The position numbers were made by a program, and so were the translations under genes. From Roseomonas aeriglobus (GTDB lineage Bacteria > Pseudomonadota > Alphaproteobacteria > Sphingomonadales > Sphingomonadaceae): a stretch of 64,000 bases of DNA. The stretch lies in the NCBI GenBank assembly GCA_016937575.1, contig JAFHKN010000002.1, positions 2,046,001-2,110,000 on the forward strand, written 5' to 3'. Positions 1 to 7,860 of this stretch are shown one piece after another (the first letter of the stretch is position 1; each line of letters begins with the position of its first letter). The notes under the pieces are model-generated. The model did no database searches and was not told the origin of the DNA. It saw only the letters and a program-made list of their open reading frames with translations.

Positions 1-650
1 GCAACGACTTCGGCGAACAATCGCAGCTTGGCAGTGAAATAGGCCGCCATGTCGCCGTGATAATCGAGATGATCGCGGCTCAGATTGGTGAAGGCGGCAG
101 CGCGCACCGGCAGACCTTCGGTGCGGTACTGGGTGAGCCCGTGGCTCGACGCCTCGAACGCGACATGAGTCACGCCTTCGCGCGCGAGCCCGGCGACGTT
201 CGACAGGAAGGTCACGACATCGGGCGTGGTCAGCCCGGTCGTCACGCGATCATCGGCGGTCGTCACCCCCAGCGTCCCGATCGATGCCGCATGATAGCCG
301 GCAAAGCGCCACAGCTGGCGGGTCAGTTCGACCGTGGAGGTCTTGCCGTTGGTGCCGGTGACCGCGACGGTCGTCTGGGGGAACGGGGCGAAGAAGCGCG
401 CGGCTAGTTGCGCGAAACGCTCACGCGGATTGTCCGCGGCGATGTGGACCGCGCCCTCGACCGTCACGCCCGGCCGCGCGACAACCGCGATCGCGCCGGC
501 GGCGACGGCGGCGGGGATGAAATCCTCGCCATTCACCCGCGCGCCTTCGAACGCGCCGAAGATGGTGCCGCGCGCGACCTTGCGGTGGTCGATCGCAAAA
601 CCGGTGACGGTCGCGTCCTCGGCATCGCCGGTGAGCGCCCCGAGCTTCAC
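1..650 (-). CDS. murE: MurE, UDP-MurNAc-tripeptide synthetase (N-terminal part only)
   Basis: Ligates the third residue, normally meso-diaminopimelate in this group, to UDP-MurNAc-L-Ala-D-Glu in the cytoplasm during peptidoglycan synthesis. The gene is cut by the window edge, so about 216 N-terminal codons are present. The ATP-binding motif TGTNGKTST of Mur ligases is visible near residue 95, followed by typical Mur central-domain sequence (GVTTADDRVTTGLTTPDVV). The start is a GTG that overlaps the ftsI stop as GTGA, indicating translational coupling in the dcw cluster. The family call is firm; amino-acid specificity cannot be read because the C-terminal substrate-binding part lies outside the window. 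Confidence 0.93.
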   Translation of the reverse strand, partial: MKLGALTGDAEDATVTGFAIDHRKVARGTIFGAFEGARVNGEDFIPAAVAAGAIAVVARPGVTVEGAVHIAADNPRERFAQLAARFFAPFPQTTVAVTGTNGKTSTVELTRQLWRFAGYHAASIGTLGVTTADDRVTTGLTTPDVVTFLSNVAGLAREGVTHVAFEASSHGLTQYRTEGLPVRAAAFTNLSRDHLDYHGDMAAYFTAKLRLFAEVV

Positions 651-2353
651 TCCGCCTCGCCGTGCTTGTCGGCGGGCGCGCGCCAGATCAGCGGCTTCAT
701 GTCCGACAGGTCGACGTCGCGGGTCAGGCTCGGCTGGACGCCCAGCAGGGAGCCCGTGCGGCTGATGACACGGCTGACGACCGGCGCGGCGGTATAGGCC
801 GCGGTCGTCTGGAACGAATTCGCTTCAACGCGCTGGGACGAATCGAGCATCACGATCACCACATAGCGCGGCGCGTCCATCGGGAAAGCCGCAGCGAAGG
901 TCGAGACGTTGACGTGCTTCGAATAGCCGCCGACGCCAGGCTTTTCCGCGGTGCCGGTCTTGCCGCCGACGCGGTAGCCCGCGGCCTCGCCCTTCTTGCC
1001 GGTGCCATCGGTGACGATCAGGCGCAGCAACTGGCGCATCCGCGCGCTGGTCGCTTCGCTGATGACGCGTCGACCGGCCGGGGCCTGGCCGGGGTCGATC
1101 TTCATCATGGTCGCGGGACGCCACACGCCGCCGTTGACCAGCGCAGCATAGGCGCTCGCCAGGTGCAGCGGCGTGACGGCGATGCCGTGGCCATAGGCCG
1201 TCGTCATCGTCGTCGCGCGTCCCCAGTTGACCGGCCAGAGCGGCTTGGCCTTCTCGATTTCGATATCGGGCGCGGTGTCGAAGCCCATCTTGCGGAACAT
1301 CGCCTCCATGCGATCGCGGCCGATTTCGTCGGCGATGCGCGCGGTCGCGATGTTCGACGAATAGATCAGCGTCTCCGGAATGTTCAGCCAGCGCTTCTGG
1401 GCGTGGTCGTCCTTGATGTGAAAGCGACCGATCGGCAGCGGCTGGGTCGCGTCGAAGCGGCGCGACATATCGGTGACCACGCCCGAATCGATCGCCGCCG
1501 CCATCGCGATCGGCTTGAACGCCGAACCGAGTTCATAGCGGCTCTGCGTCATGTTGTTCATGCCGCCGTCGCCCGACTGGACCTTGTTCGGGTTGAAGGT
1601 CGGGAGCGACGACATCGCCATCACTTCGCCGGTGTGCACATCCAGGATGACGCCGGCGGCGCCCACGGCATGATAGGCGACCATCGCGCGGGTGAGTTCA
1701 CTGTCGAGCGCCCCCTGCACGCGCGCGTCGATCGACAGCGCGACCGGCTGTGCGCGACTGGCGTCGGCAGTCAGCCGCTCGTTCAGCACGCGTTCCATGC
1801 CACGCACGCCCTGACGGTCGGCGTTGACATAGCCGATGGCCTGCGCCGCCAGGCTCGACTGCGGATAGAGCCGCTCGGGCTCCCGCGCGAAGATGATGCC
1901 CGGGTTGCCCAATGCATTCACCGCGCTGACCAGTTCGGGCATCGCGCGCTTCTTCAAATACACGAACCGCGAGGATGACGTGAGCATCCGGTAATAGGCG
2001 TCGGCACCCTGATCCGGCATGACCTCGGCCAGCCTCTGCGCCAGCTCCATCTTGTCGCCGATGACGTTCTGCGGCTGGATGCCGATCGACCAGGCATCGA
2101 TCGTGCGCGCGAGCGGCGCGCCGTTGCGATCGACGATGTCGCCGCGCAGTGGCACCAGCGCAGCGGCCGCATCGCGCGTCGTCGCGGGTTCCGCCGAGAT
2201 GGCGAGGTAACCGAGCTTCCCGATGATCGCCAGGTTCGCGAAGGCGAACAACAGCATCAGGATCATCAGTCGGACGTGCGCCACCGCGACCAGCGAATGC
2301 CGGCCGGTTTCGCGACGGCGGTCGTTCGACTGCGGCGCGACCAGGACGATCAA
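647..2353 (-). CDS. ftsI: FtsI/PBP3, septal peptidoglycan D,D-transpeptidase
   Basis: Class B penicillin-binding protein that cross-links septal peptidoglycan with FtsW at the division site. It has 568 residues, with one membrane anchor at about 27-52, a dimerisation domain starting at about residue 66, and a C-terminal transpeptidase domain. The three active-site motifs are intact: SAFK at 277-280 (nucleophile Ser277), SSN at 332-334 and KTGT at 465-468. The start is TTG at 2353, overlapping the upstream stop as TTGA; the next Met is at residue 30, inside the membrane segment, so the TTG is preferred. It lies between the ftsL-like gene and murE in normal dcw order. Confidence 0.96.
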   Translation of the reverse strand: MIVLVAPQSNDRRRETGRHSLVAVAHVRLMILMLLFAFANLAIIGKLGYLAISAEPATTRDAAAALVPLRGDIVDRNGAPLARTIDAWSIGIQPQNVIGDKMELAQRLAEVMPDQGADAYYRMLTSSSRFVYLKKRAMPELVSAVNALGNPGIIFAREPERLYPQSSLAAQAIGYVNADRQGVRGMERVLNERLTADASRAQPVALSIDARVQGALDSELTRAMVAYHAVGAAGVILDVHTGEVMAMSSLPTFNPNKVQSGDGGMNNMTQSRYELGSAFKPIAMAAAIDSGVVTDMSRRFDATQPLPIGRFHIKDDHAQKRWLNIPETLIYSSNIATARIADEIGRDRMEAMFRKMGFDTAPDIEIEKAKPLWPVNWGRATTMTTAYGHGIAVTPLHLASAYAALVNGGVWRPATMMKIDPGQAPAGRRVISEATSARMRQLLRLIVTDGTGKKGEAAGYRVGGKTGTAEKPGVGGYSKHVNVSTFAAAFPMDAPRYVVIVMLDSSQRVEANSFQTTAAYTAAPVVSRVISRTGSLLGVQPSLTRDVDLSDMKPLIWRAPADKHGEAE

Positions 2354-2951
2354 CGCAGGGTCCCCCGTTCGCGGCGCGCGCTAGAGACGAGGTCGCCGAA
2401 CGTCGCATCGCTCAGCAGGCCGGTATCGACCATCGCAACCTTCTGCACGCGCGGCTTCGACGTGACGGTGGTGGCGACTGCCTTTTGCAGCGTCGGACGC
2501 GAGATCGCGGGGGTCGGCGCCGGCGCGGCCTGGGCGGTCTGGACCGGGTTGGTCTTGGGCAGCGTGATCTTCACCGCCGGCTGTTCGACCGGCTTCACTT
2601 CGGCAAGCGCGAGGTCGGTCGCGGCGGGAACGACGAGCGAGGCGTACTGGTGCCCCCCTCCATCGGGCGCAGGGTGGCGAGCTGGGCGTCGCTCGATACA
2701 TACTGCTCCGGGCGCGGCGCGCTGAGCGACAGGATGTCGCCGTTCCACCGCTCCAGCTGGGCCAGGTTCGCGCGGGTGTCGAACTCGGTCTCGAGCGCGC
2801 GGATATCCTTCTTCGCGTCGAGAATGGCCATTTCGACCGCCTCCACGCGCCCGCGCTCCGCCGCGACCTGCGACGACACCATATAGCAGGTCGGCGACAC
2901 GATCGCGATGCCGAGCAACCAGCCGAACCCCTTGAAGCCGCTTACTGCCAT
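2350..2951 (-). CDS. ftsL: FtsL-like division protein, reading frame interrupted by a 1-nt frameshift
   Basis: Occupies the ftsL slot between rsmH and ftsI. The N-terminal frame (from ATG 2951) has a short cytoplasmic end, one membrane segment (about 8-28) and a coiled-coil-like stretch (about 29-70), as expected of FtsL, the bitopic partner of FtsQ/FtsB. At a run of six C on the plus strand (2653-2658) the frame runs off into an 18-residue tail ending at 2595, while a continuous Pro/Ala/Val-rich frame carries on to TGA at 2350, which overlaps the ftsI start. One extra base in the run would give a single 200-residue protein. Sequence is too divergent for certainty on the name. See the findings for error versus real frameshift. 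Confidence 0.7.
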
Positions 2952-2994
2952 TGCCCTGTACTCCTCACACGCCCCACGCCCACGTTACGAAAAC

Positions 2995-3933
2995 TCATCT
3001 GCCCCACGCCGCAGCGGACGTCCGCCGCGCCACCCGTAATGTCGCCGACCGGGCGCGCGGGTTGCGCGCCAGTTCGGCCTCGTCCGCCCGGATCGCCTTC
3101 GACAGCGCCTCGAACGTCGGTGCGTTCGCCGCCTGCACCGCCGGCAGGTGCCGCGAGCCGGCCGGCGTGCTGCCCGACCGCTCGCGCAGGAACCGCTTCA
3201 CGATGCGGTCCTCCAGACTGTGAAAGCTGACCACCGCGAGCCGCCCGCCGGGGCGCAGCAGCGCTTCGGCCGCACGCAGCCCGTCGGCCAGTTCGTCGAG
3301 CTCGCGGTTCAGATGGATGCGGATCGCCTGGAAGGTCCGGGTCGCCGGATCCTTCTTGTCATGCGGCTTGTGACCCAGCGCCTTGCGCACGACGCTCGCC
3401 AGCTCGCTGGTCCGCGTGATCGGGCGCGCAGCCACGATCGCGCGGGCGACGCGGCGCGACTTGGGCTCCTCGCCGTAAAGGTACAGCACGTCGGCGATCG
3501 CGGCTTCGTCGGCGGTATTGACGAAGTCGGCCGCACTCTCGCCCGACTGGCTCATCCGCATGTCGAGCGGGCCGTCGGCCTGGAACGAGAAGCCGCGGTC
3601 GGCGCGGTCGAGCTGCATCGACGACACGCCGATATCCATCGTCACGCCATCGACACGCTCGACATCACGCGCGGCGAGTTCGGCGGCCATCGACGAGAAG
3701 GGCGCCTCGATCAGCGTCAGCGCGCCCCCGGCGTCGGCGACGACCCCCTGCCCTTCGCGTACGGCGTCGGGATCGCGATCGAAGGCGATGACCTGCGCGC
3801 CGGTCGCGAGGATCGCACGGGTGTAACCGCCCGCACCGAAGGTCGCGTCGACGTGCACTTCGCCCGGGGCGGGGCGCAGGCCGTCGATCACTTCGTCGAG
3901 CAGGACGGGGATATGCGGCGCGGCGGCGGTCAT
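2995..3933 (-). CDS. rsmH: RsmH (MraW), 16S rRNA m4C1402 methyltransferase
   Basis: S-adenosylmethionine-dependent methyltransferase for N4 of C1402 in the 16S rRNA decoding centre. It has 312 residues, the normal family length, starting [15 protein letters not shown]. The SAM-binding motif [14 protein letters not shown] lies near residues 29-42, followed by [10 protein letters not shown] and the late motif [15 protein letters not shown]. The ATG at 3933 overlaps the mraZ stop as ATGA. A 43-bp gap separates it from the ftsL-like gene. It is the second gene of the dcw cluster and presumably depends on the mraZ promoter. Confidence 0.97.
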   Translation of the reverse strand: MTAAAPHIPVLLDEVIDGLRPAPGEVHVDATFGAGGYTRAILATGAQVIAFDRDPDAVREGQGVVADAGGALTLIEAPFSSMAAELAARDVERVDGVTMDIGVSSMQLDRADRGFSFQADGPLDMRMSQSGESAADFVNTADEAAIADVLYLYGEEPKSRRVARAIVAARPITRTSELASVVRKALGHKPHDKKDPATRTFQAIRIHLNRELDELADGLRAAEALLRPGGRLAVVSFHSLEDRIVKRFLRERSGSTPAGSRHLPAVQAANAPTFEALSKAIRADEAELARNPRARSATLRVARRTSAAAWGR

Positions 3934-4436
3934 GCGCGCACCTTGCGGTTGGCCATCAGATGCGCGCAGCGGCGTCGGGTGACCGCGCTGACCCCATCGG
4001 TCTGCGCCATCAGGATCTCGGGATTCCAGATGTTGAAGGTCTGCGCGTCGCCCGAGAAGAACGCCCAGCCGGGCGCCTCGATCTTCGCTTCTTGGCGGAA
4101 GAACTCGTCCAGCACGAAGCGCCCCGAGGGGTCGAACGGGGCGCGATCGACGTCGGAGAAATCGGCGTTGCGCTGTTCGGCCAGCTTGCGCACGTCCGCA
4201 TCGGGGCTGCGCATCGCTTCGCGGATCTCTTCGAAATTGATGCGCGACCAGGTCAAGTCATAGGCGCGCAGGCACGGCAGCGTCGGGTGGATGCCGATGA
4301 CGATGGTGCGCGCGTCGCTGTTCTTTTCGAAAACCGCGCGAAAGTCGGCCGGGATGGCGACGCGACCCTTCGCATCGACACCCTGCAGTGCACTGCCTTC
4401 GTATAGCTCGAAGTCCGTCACGCCCGTTCGCCCCAC
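3930..4436 (-). CDS. mraZ: MraZ, transcriptional regulator of the dcw cluster
   Basis: Ring-forming DNA-binding protein that autoregulates the dcw operon. Two AbrB-like half-domains are seen through their DxxGR motifs: [13 protein letters not shown] near the N-terminus and [13 protein letters not shown] in the middle. The start is uncertain. The frame is open to an ATG at 4565, but homology only begins at ELYEGSALQ. Candidates are GTG at 4436 (168 residues, given here) and TTG at 4445, which has GGGAG four bases upstream. It is the first gene of the cluster, with a 4-bp overlap to rsmH, and diverges from the SET-domain gene. Confidence 0.9.
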   Translation of the reverse strand: MGRTGVTDFELYEGSALQGVDAKGRVAIPADFRAVFEKNSDARTIVIGIHPTLPCLRAYDLTWSRINFEEIREAMRSPDADVRKLAEQRNADFSDVDRAPFDPSGRFVLDEFFRQEAKIEAPGWAFFSGDAQTFNIWNPEILMAQTDGVSAVTRRRCAHLMANRKVRA

Positions 4437-4554
4437 GAGCGGCAAAACACTCCCGCCTTCGAAAGCAGCCCGGCGCCACCTTCGAATCCCGACCATCCAA
4501 AACGGGAGAGTGCCCCTCTGCGATTTTGGTAATCGAAACCTACTAATCCCGCAA

Positions 4555-4600
4555 GGGGATTGCATGCCTCAAACGGGGATTTTGCGCCCAGTTCGGGGAA
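4555..4600. promoter_or_regulatory. Three GGGGA direct repeats, 20-bp period, upstream of mraZ
   Basis: Plus-strand GGGGAT, GGGGAT and GGGGAA begin at 4555, 4575 and 4595, exactly 20 bp apart, in the divergent region between mraZ and the SET-domain gene. MraZ is known to bind short G-rich direct repeats upstream of its own gene with helical-turn spacing, so these are plausible autoregulatory boxes. Their period is two turns instead of the roughly one-turn spacing described in E. coli. No convincing -35/-10 pair was identified. The rest of the 4437-4701 gap shows nothing else. Confidence 0.4.
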
Positions 4601-4701
4601 TTTGGCGAAGGATTCATGCTACGTTCCTGAATCGACCGCAGGCGTTCTGTTCGCTGTCCGTGGACGATGGTTTCCGGGGATGGTAAACGCCGGCGCAGGG
4701 G

Positions 4702-5859
4702 GTGCTGCACGCGGTGACGGGGTTCGAGCCTTGGGTATGGTTTGCGATCGCCTGCAATTTTGCGGGCTACGCGACCTATCTGGCTGGCCTTCGCCGTGAT
4801 CTGGTCGCCCCCAATCGCGCCTCCTGGCTGATCTGGAGCGCATCGACGGGGCTGGAGGCGGCGACCTATTGGGCGGTCAACCCGGGCGCCGTGCAGACCG
4901 CGGTGTTCGTCGTGTCCGCCATCGCCTGCATCGCCGTCACTATCGGCATCTGGCGCCGATCGGCGTGGGCGATGCCGAGCGTGACGGAGGCGCTGTGCGT
5001 CCTCGTCTGCCTCGCCGCGCTGGCGCTGTGGCTGATCTTCAGCGAGGCGTTCTGGGCGCATATACTGGTCGTCGCGGCGGTGCCTGTCAGTTTCCTGCCG
5101 ACCTGGGCCAGTGTCGTCGCCGACCGGACCCGCGAACGCTCGCCGGCGTGGGGACTATGGACGGTGGGCGACCTGGCGACACTGATCGTCGCCGCCCGCC
5201 ACGGCGGCGAGGGCGCGGGCGAATATGCCTATCTGATCGTCGAGCTGCTGTGTCACGCCAGCGTCTGGGTGATGATTGGTGTCGGGACGATCAATCCGCT
5301 GCGCTCGCTCGCGCGCCGCGGCGGCGCCTACGCGCTGGGCGACTATCGTCGGACTGCGGCGATGTTCACCGTCGGCGAGACGCACCTCGGCAAGGCGGTC
5401 TTTGCAGGCCGCAGCTTTGCCGAGGGCGAACCGCTGCTCGAATTCACCGGCCGGCGGCTGGCCGCGGGCAAGGTGCCCGGCCTGATGCGCGGCGGGTCCG
5501 ACCGCTATGTCCAGGTGACACCCGACCATTATATGGGCCCGTCCGGATGGCTCGACGATCTGGTCAACCACAGCTGCGACCCCAACGCGGGGTTGCGCTT
5601 CACCAGCGAGGGCGTCTTTCTGGTCGCGATCCGCGACATTGCAGCGGGCGAGGAAGTGACGTGGGACTATTCGACCACGCTGACCGAATCGAACTGGCAC
5701 ATGATCTGCGGGTGTCGGTCGGCGAACTGCCGGCGGGTGATCGGGAATTTCGAGACGATCGATCCCGAACGCCAGCAATTCTACCGCGCGCGCAATCTGG
5801 TGGCGCCTTATCTGCGGCGGCGGGATGCGGTTGAGGTGGGAAAGCGGGTTCGGGGCTGA
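4702..5859 (+). CDS. Multi-pass membrane protein with C-terminal SET methyltransferase domain
   Basis: A 385-residue protein in two parts. Residues 8-200 contain about six or seven hydrophobic membrane segments of no recognised family. Residues about 215-350 form a SET domain, the fold of protein lysine methyltransferases: core motif NHSCDPN at 289-295, catalytic-type WDY at 321-323 after GEEVT, and a post-SET zinc pattern CxCx4C at Cys336, 338 and 343. All hallmark residues are present, so activity is plausible; the substrate is unknown. The start is GTG 4702 just after a GCAGGGG; an alternative GTG lies four codons later. It stands alone, divergent from mraZ. Confidence 0.85.
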   Translation: MLHAVTGFEPWVWFAIACNFAGYATYLAGLRRDLVAPNRASWLIWSASTGLEAATYWAVNPGAVQTAVFVVSAIACIAVTIGIWRRSAWAMPSVTEALCVLVCLAALALWLIFSEAFWAHILVVAAVPVSFLPTWASVVADRTRERSPAWGLWTVGDLATLIVAARHGGEGAGEYAYLIVELLCHASVWVMIGVGTINPLRSLARRGGAYALGDYRRTAAMFTVGETHLGKAVFAGRSFAEGEPLLEFTGRRLAAGKVPGLMRGGSDRYVQVTPDHYMGPSGWLDDLVNHSCDPNAGLRFTSEGVFLVAIRDIAAGEEVTWDYSTTLTESNWHMICGCRSANCRRVIGNFETIDPERQQFYRARNLVAPYLRRRDAVEVGKRVRG

Positions 5860-5877
5860 TCGCTGCCCACCGCCACC

Positions 5878-5970
5878 GTCATCCTCGCGAAGGCGGGGAT
5901 CAATTGGAACAGGTGGTCGTAAGGACGCGAGACGTCAGCCAGAATTTATCCCCGCCGTCGCGGGAATGAC
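5878..5970. repeat. REPIN-like palindromic element, copy 1
   Basis: A 93-bp imperfect palindrome. The arms begin GTCATCCTCGCGAAGGCGGG and end CCCGCCGTCGCGGGAATGAC, with the inner motif GTCAGCCAGAATTTATCCCC next to the right arm. The same arms and length recur at 21053, 37267, 44118 and 46446. It lies between the converging SET-domain and histidine-kinase genes and could form a strong hairpin in transcripts from either side. Confidence 0.85.
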
Positions 5971-5982
5971 GGCTGGGGACGG

Positions 5983-7860
5983 TCACGCCGCCTCCCCAAC
6001 CGGCATCACAGCGGCATCCGGCGCCGGCAGGGTCAGGATCGCGCTCGCACCCGTTCCCTTCCCCATGCTTTCCAGCCGCAGCGATCCGCCCATCGCGAGC
6101 ATCGCGTTCGCACACCAGTGCAGCCCGAGCCCGCCGGACTTGTGCGCCCGCGTCGAATAGCCGCGCTGGAAGAATTTCGGCTCGTTCGCCGGATCGAACC
6201 CCTCGCCATTGTCGCGGATGTGAAGCTCGACACGGTCGCCGACCTCGACAATCGAGGCGGTGATCTGACCGCCCTCCCCGCCCGACGCGACGATGGCTTC
6301 CCCGGCATTGGCAAGCAGGTTGCCGATGACCTGGCTGAGGATCACGCGGTTCGCCATCGCCCAGTGCGGGGTCGACGGGAACACGAAGGCGATCGACGCG
6401 TCGCCCGAATAGCGCGCGATGGTCGCATTCTGTGCGACGACGTCGCTCAGGTCGATCAGGCTGAGCGGTGGCTTCTCATGCGCCTGCTCCTGCTGCTGGC
6501 CGATGATCTCGAGCACATTGTGGAGTGCCTTGCGCCCCGTCTCCAGCCCTTCGCGCCGCGCGTCGCGGTCGTTGCGATCGGCCTCCAGCGCGGCGGCGAC
6601 GAAGGCCACCAGCTTCTGCCGGCGCGCCGGTGGCACGCCGTCGTCCGCCAGCTCGGCCATCGCGCGGTCGAGCAGGGCTCGATCGGCCGGCGGTGCGGCG
6701 GCCAGACCCTGCGACAGGATCGTCGCGATCGGCCCCAGCGCATTGCGGACATTGTGCATGACCGCCACCGCGCTTTCGCTCTGGCCGAGTTTGAAGGACT
6801 GGACTTCGACCTGTTCGCGAAGGTCCTTCAACTGGCTGAGCATCGAATTGAAGCTGGTGACCAGGCTGCCGATCTCGTCCGCCCGCGCGTCGTCGGTCAG
6901 CAGGACCGGCGTGCCGGACGTACGCACGACCCCCATATGCCGCTCGACACGATGGAGGGGCTTCAGCACCAGTCGCCCGATCATCCGCCGCAGCACCAGC
7001 AGCACGAGTCCGAGCAGCAGCACCGCCCCGCCGACCGCCAGCAACAGCATCCGCCGTCCAAGCAGCGACAGGTCGCGCGGCACGCCGAACCGCGCGCTGG
7101 CGACGGTCGCGCCGTCGGCGCCGGAAATCGGCACCGCAATCCGCAATCTGTCCCGCGTGGAGTCGACGGAAACGCTGGTGTCGCGGGCGCTGAGATCCAG
7201 CCGGGCCGGCAGCTGCAGCAGCTGCCCCAACTGCGCCGGAGTCAGTTCGCGTGCCATCAGCACATAGCCGCGTGGCGTCCCGCTGCCGTCGCTGCGTCGG
7301 ACCTGCGCGACGCCGACCGCCGCCAGCGTCGTGCCGAACCGCATGTAGAAGGATCGCGAGCTCTGTTTCGACAGCAGGCCGGGCAGTCGCATGGTCGGGA
7401 TTTGCGCGATCAGCCGGGCCCGCATATCGGCGCGATCCTGCCCGGCCCGCGGGTCGAGCCAGCGCGCGATGACGATCCGTCCGTCCGGCGCGACATAGGC
7501 CATGCCGCTGACGTCGAGGTTCTGCATCGCGAGCGGCGAGAAACTTTCGCGCTCGAATGCCTCCGACGGTGCCGCCATGTAATCGTAGCTGGCGTTCCAG
7601 TCGCCATAATCGCGCACCGCCGTCTCGACCTTGGCCGCGAACTCGCCGAGTGCCGCCTGGGTGCGCTCGACGTTTGCCTCGACCGCGGCCTCCTCCAGCC
7701 AATTGAAGCTTGGCGTAATGACCGCGGCCAGCAGCAGCGTGATGGCGATCGACCCGACCAGCCCGACGCCGGTCAGGATCAACACCAGCTGCGCGCCCAG
7801 AGACTTCGGAATGCGCCTCAGCCCGATGCGGTCCATCCAGCGCAGCGTTCGGCCGGGCAT
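5983..7860 (-). CDS. Membrane sensor histidine kinase (CHASE4-HAMP-HATPase)
   Basis: A 625-residue sensor. A membrane segment at about 23-48 leads into a periplasmic CHASE4-type sensing region (about 50-265), a second membrane segment (about 270-292), a HAMP linker (293-345), a phosphoacceptor helix and an ATPase domain whose N and G boxes read NLLANAGEAI and DNGEGFDP. The likely phospho-His is His369 in MHNVRNALGP, which is not the classical HELRTP H-box. The ATG overlaps the stop of the preceding response-regulator gene as TGATG, so the two are co-translated and almost certainly form one pathway. The stimulus is unknown. Confidence 0.9.
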   Translation of the reverse strand: MPGRTLRWMDRIGLRRIPKSLGAQLVLILTGVGLVGSIAITLLLAAVITPSFNWLEEAAVEANVERTQAALGEFAAKVETAVRDYGDWNASYDYMAAPSEAFERESFSPLAMQNLDVSGMAYVAPDGRIVIARWLDPRAGQDRADMRARLIAQIPTMRLPGLLSKQSSRSFYMRFGTTLAAVGVAQVRRSDGSGTPRGYVLMARELTPAQLGQLLQLPARLDLSARDTSVSVDSTRDRLRIAVPISGADGATVASARFGVPRDLSLLGRRMLLLAVGGAVLLLGLVLLVLRRMIGRLVLKPLHRVERHMGVVRTSGTPVLLTDDARADEIGSLVTSFNSMLSQLKDLREQVEVQSFKLGQSESAVAVMHNVRNALGPIATILSQGLAAAPPADRALLDRAMAELADDGVPPARRQKLVAFVAAALEADRNDRDARREGLETGRKALHNVLEIIGQQQEQAHEKPPLSLIDLSDVVAQNATIARYSGDASIAFVFPSTPHWAMANRVILSQVIGNLLANAGEAIVASGGEGGQITASIVEVGDRVELHIRDNGEGFDPANEPKFFQRGYSTRAHKSGGLGLHWCANAMLAMGGSLRLESMGKGTGASAILTLPAPDAAVMPVGEAA

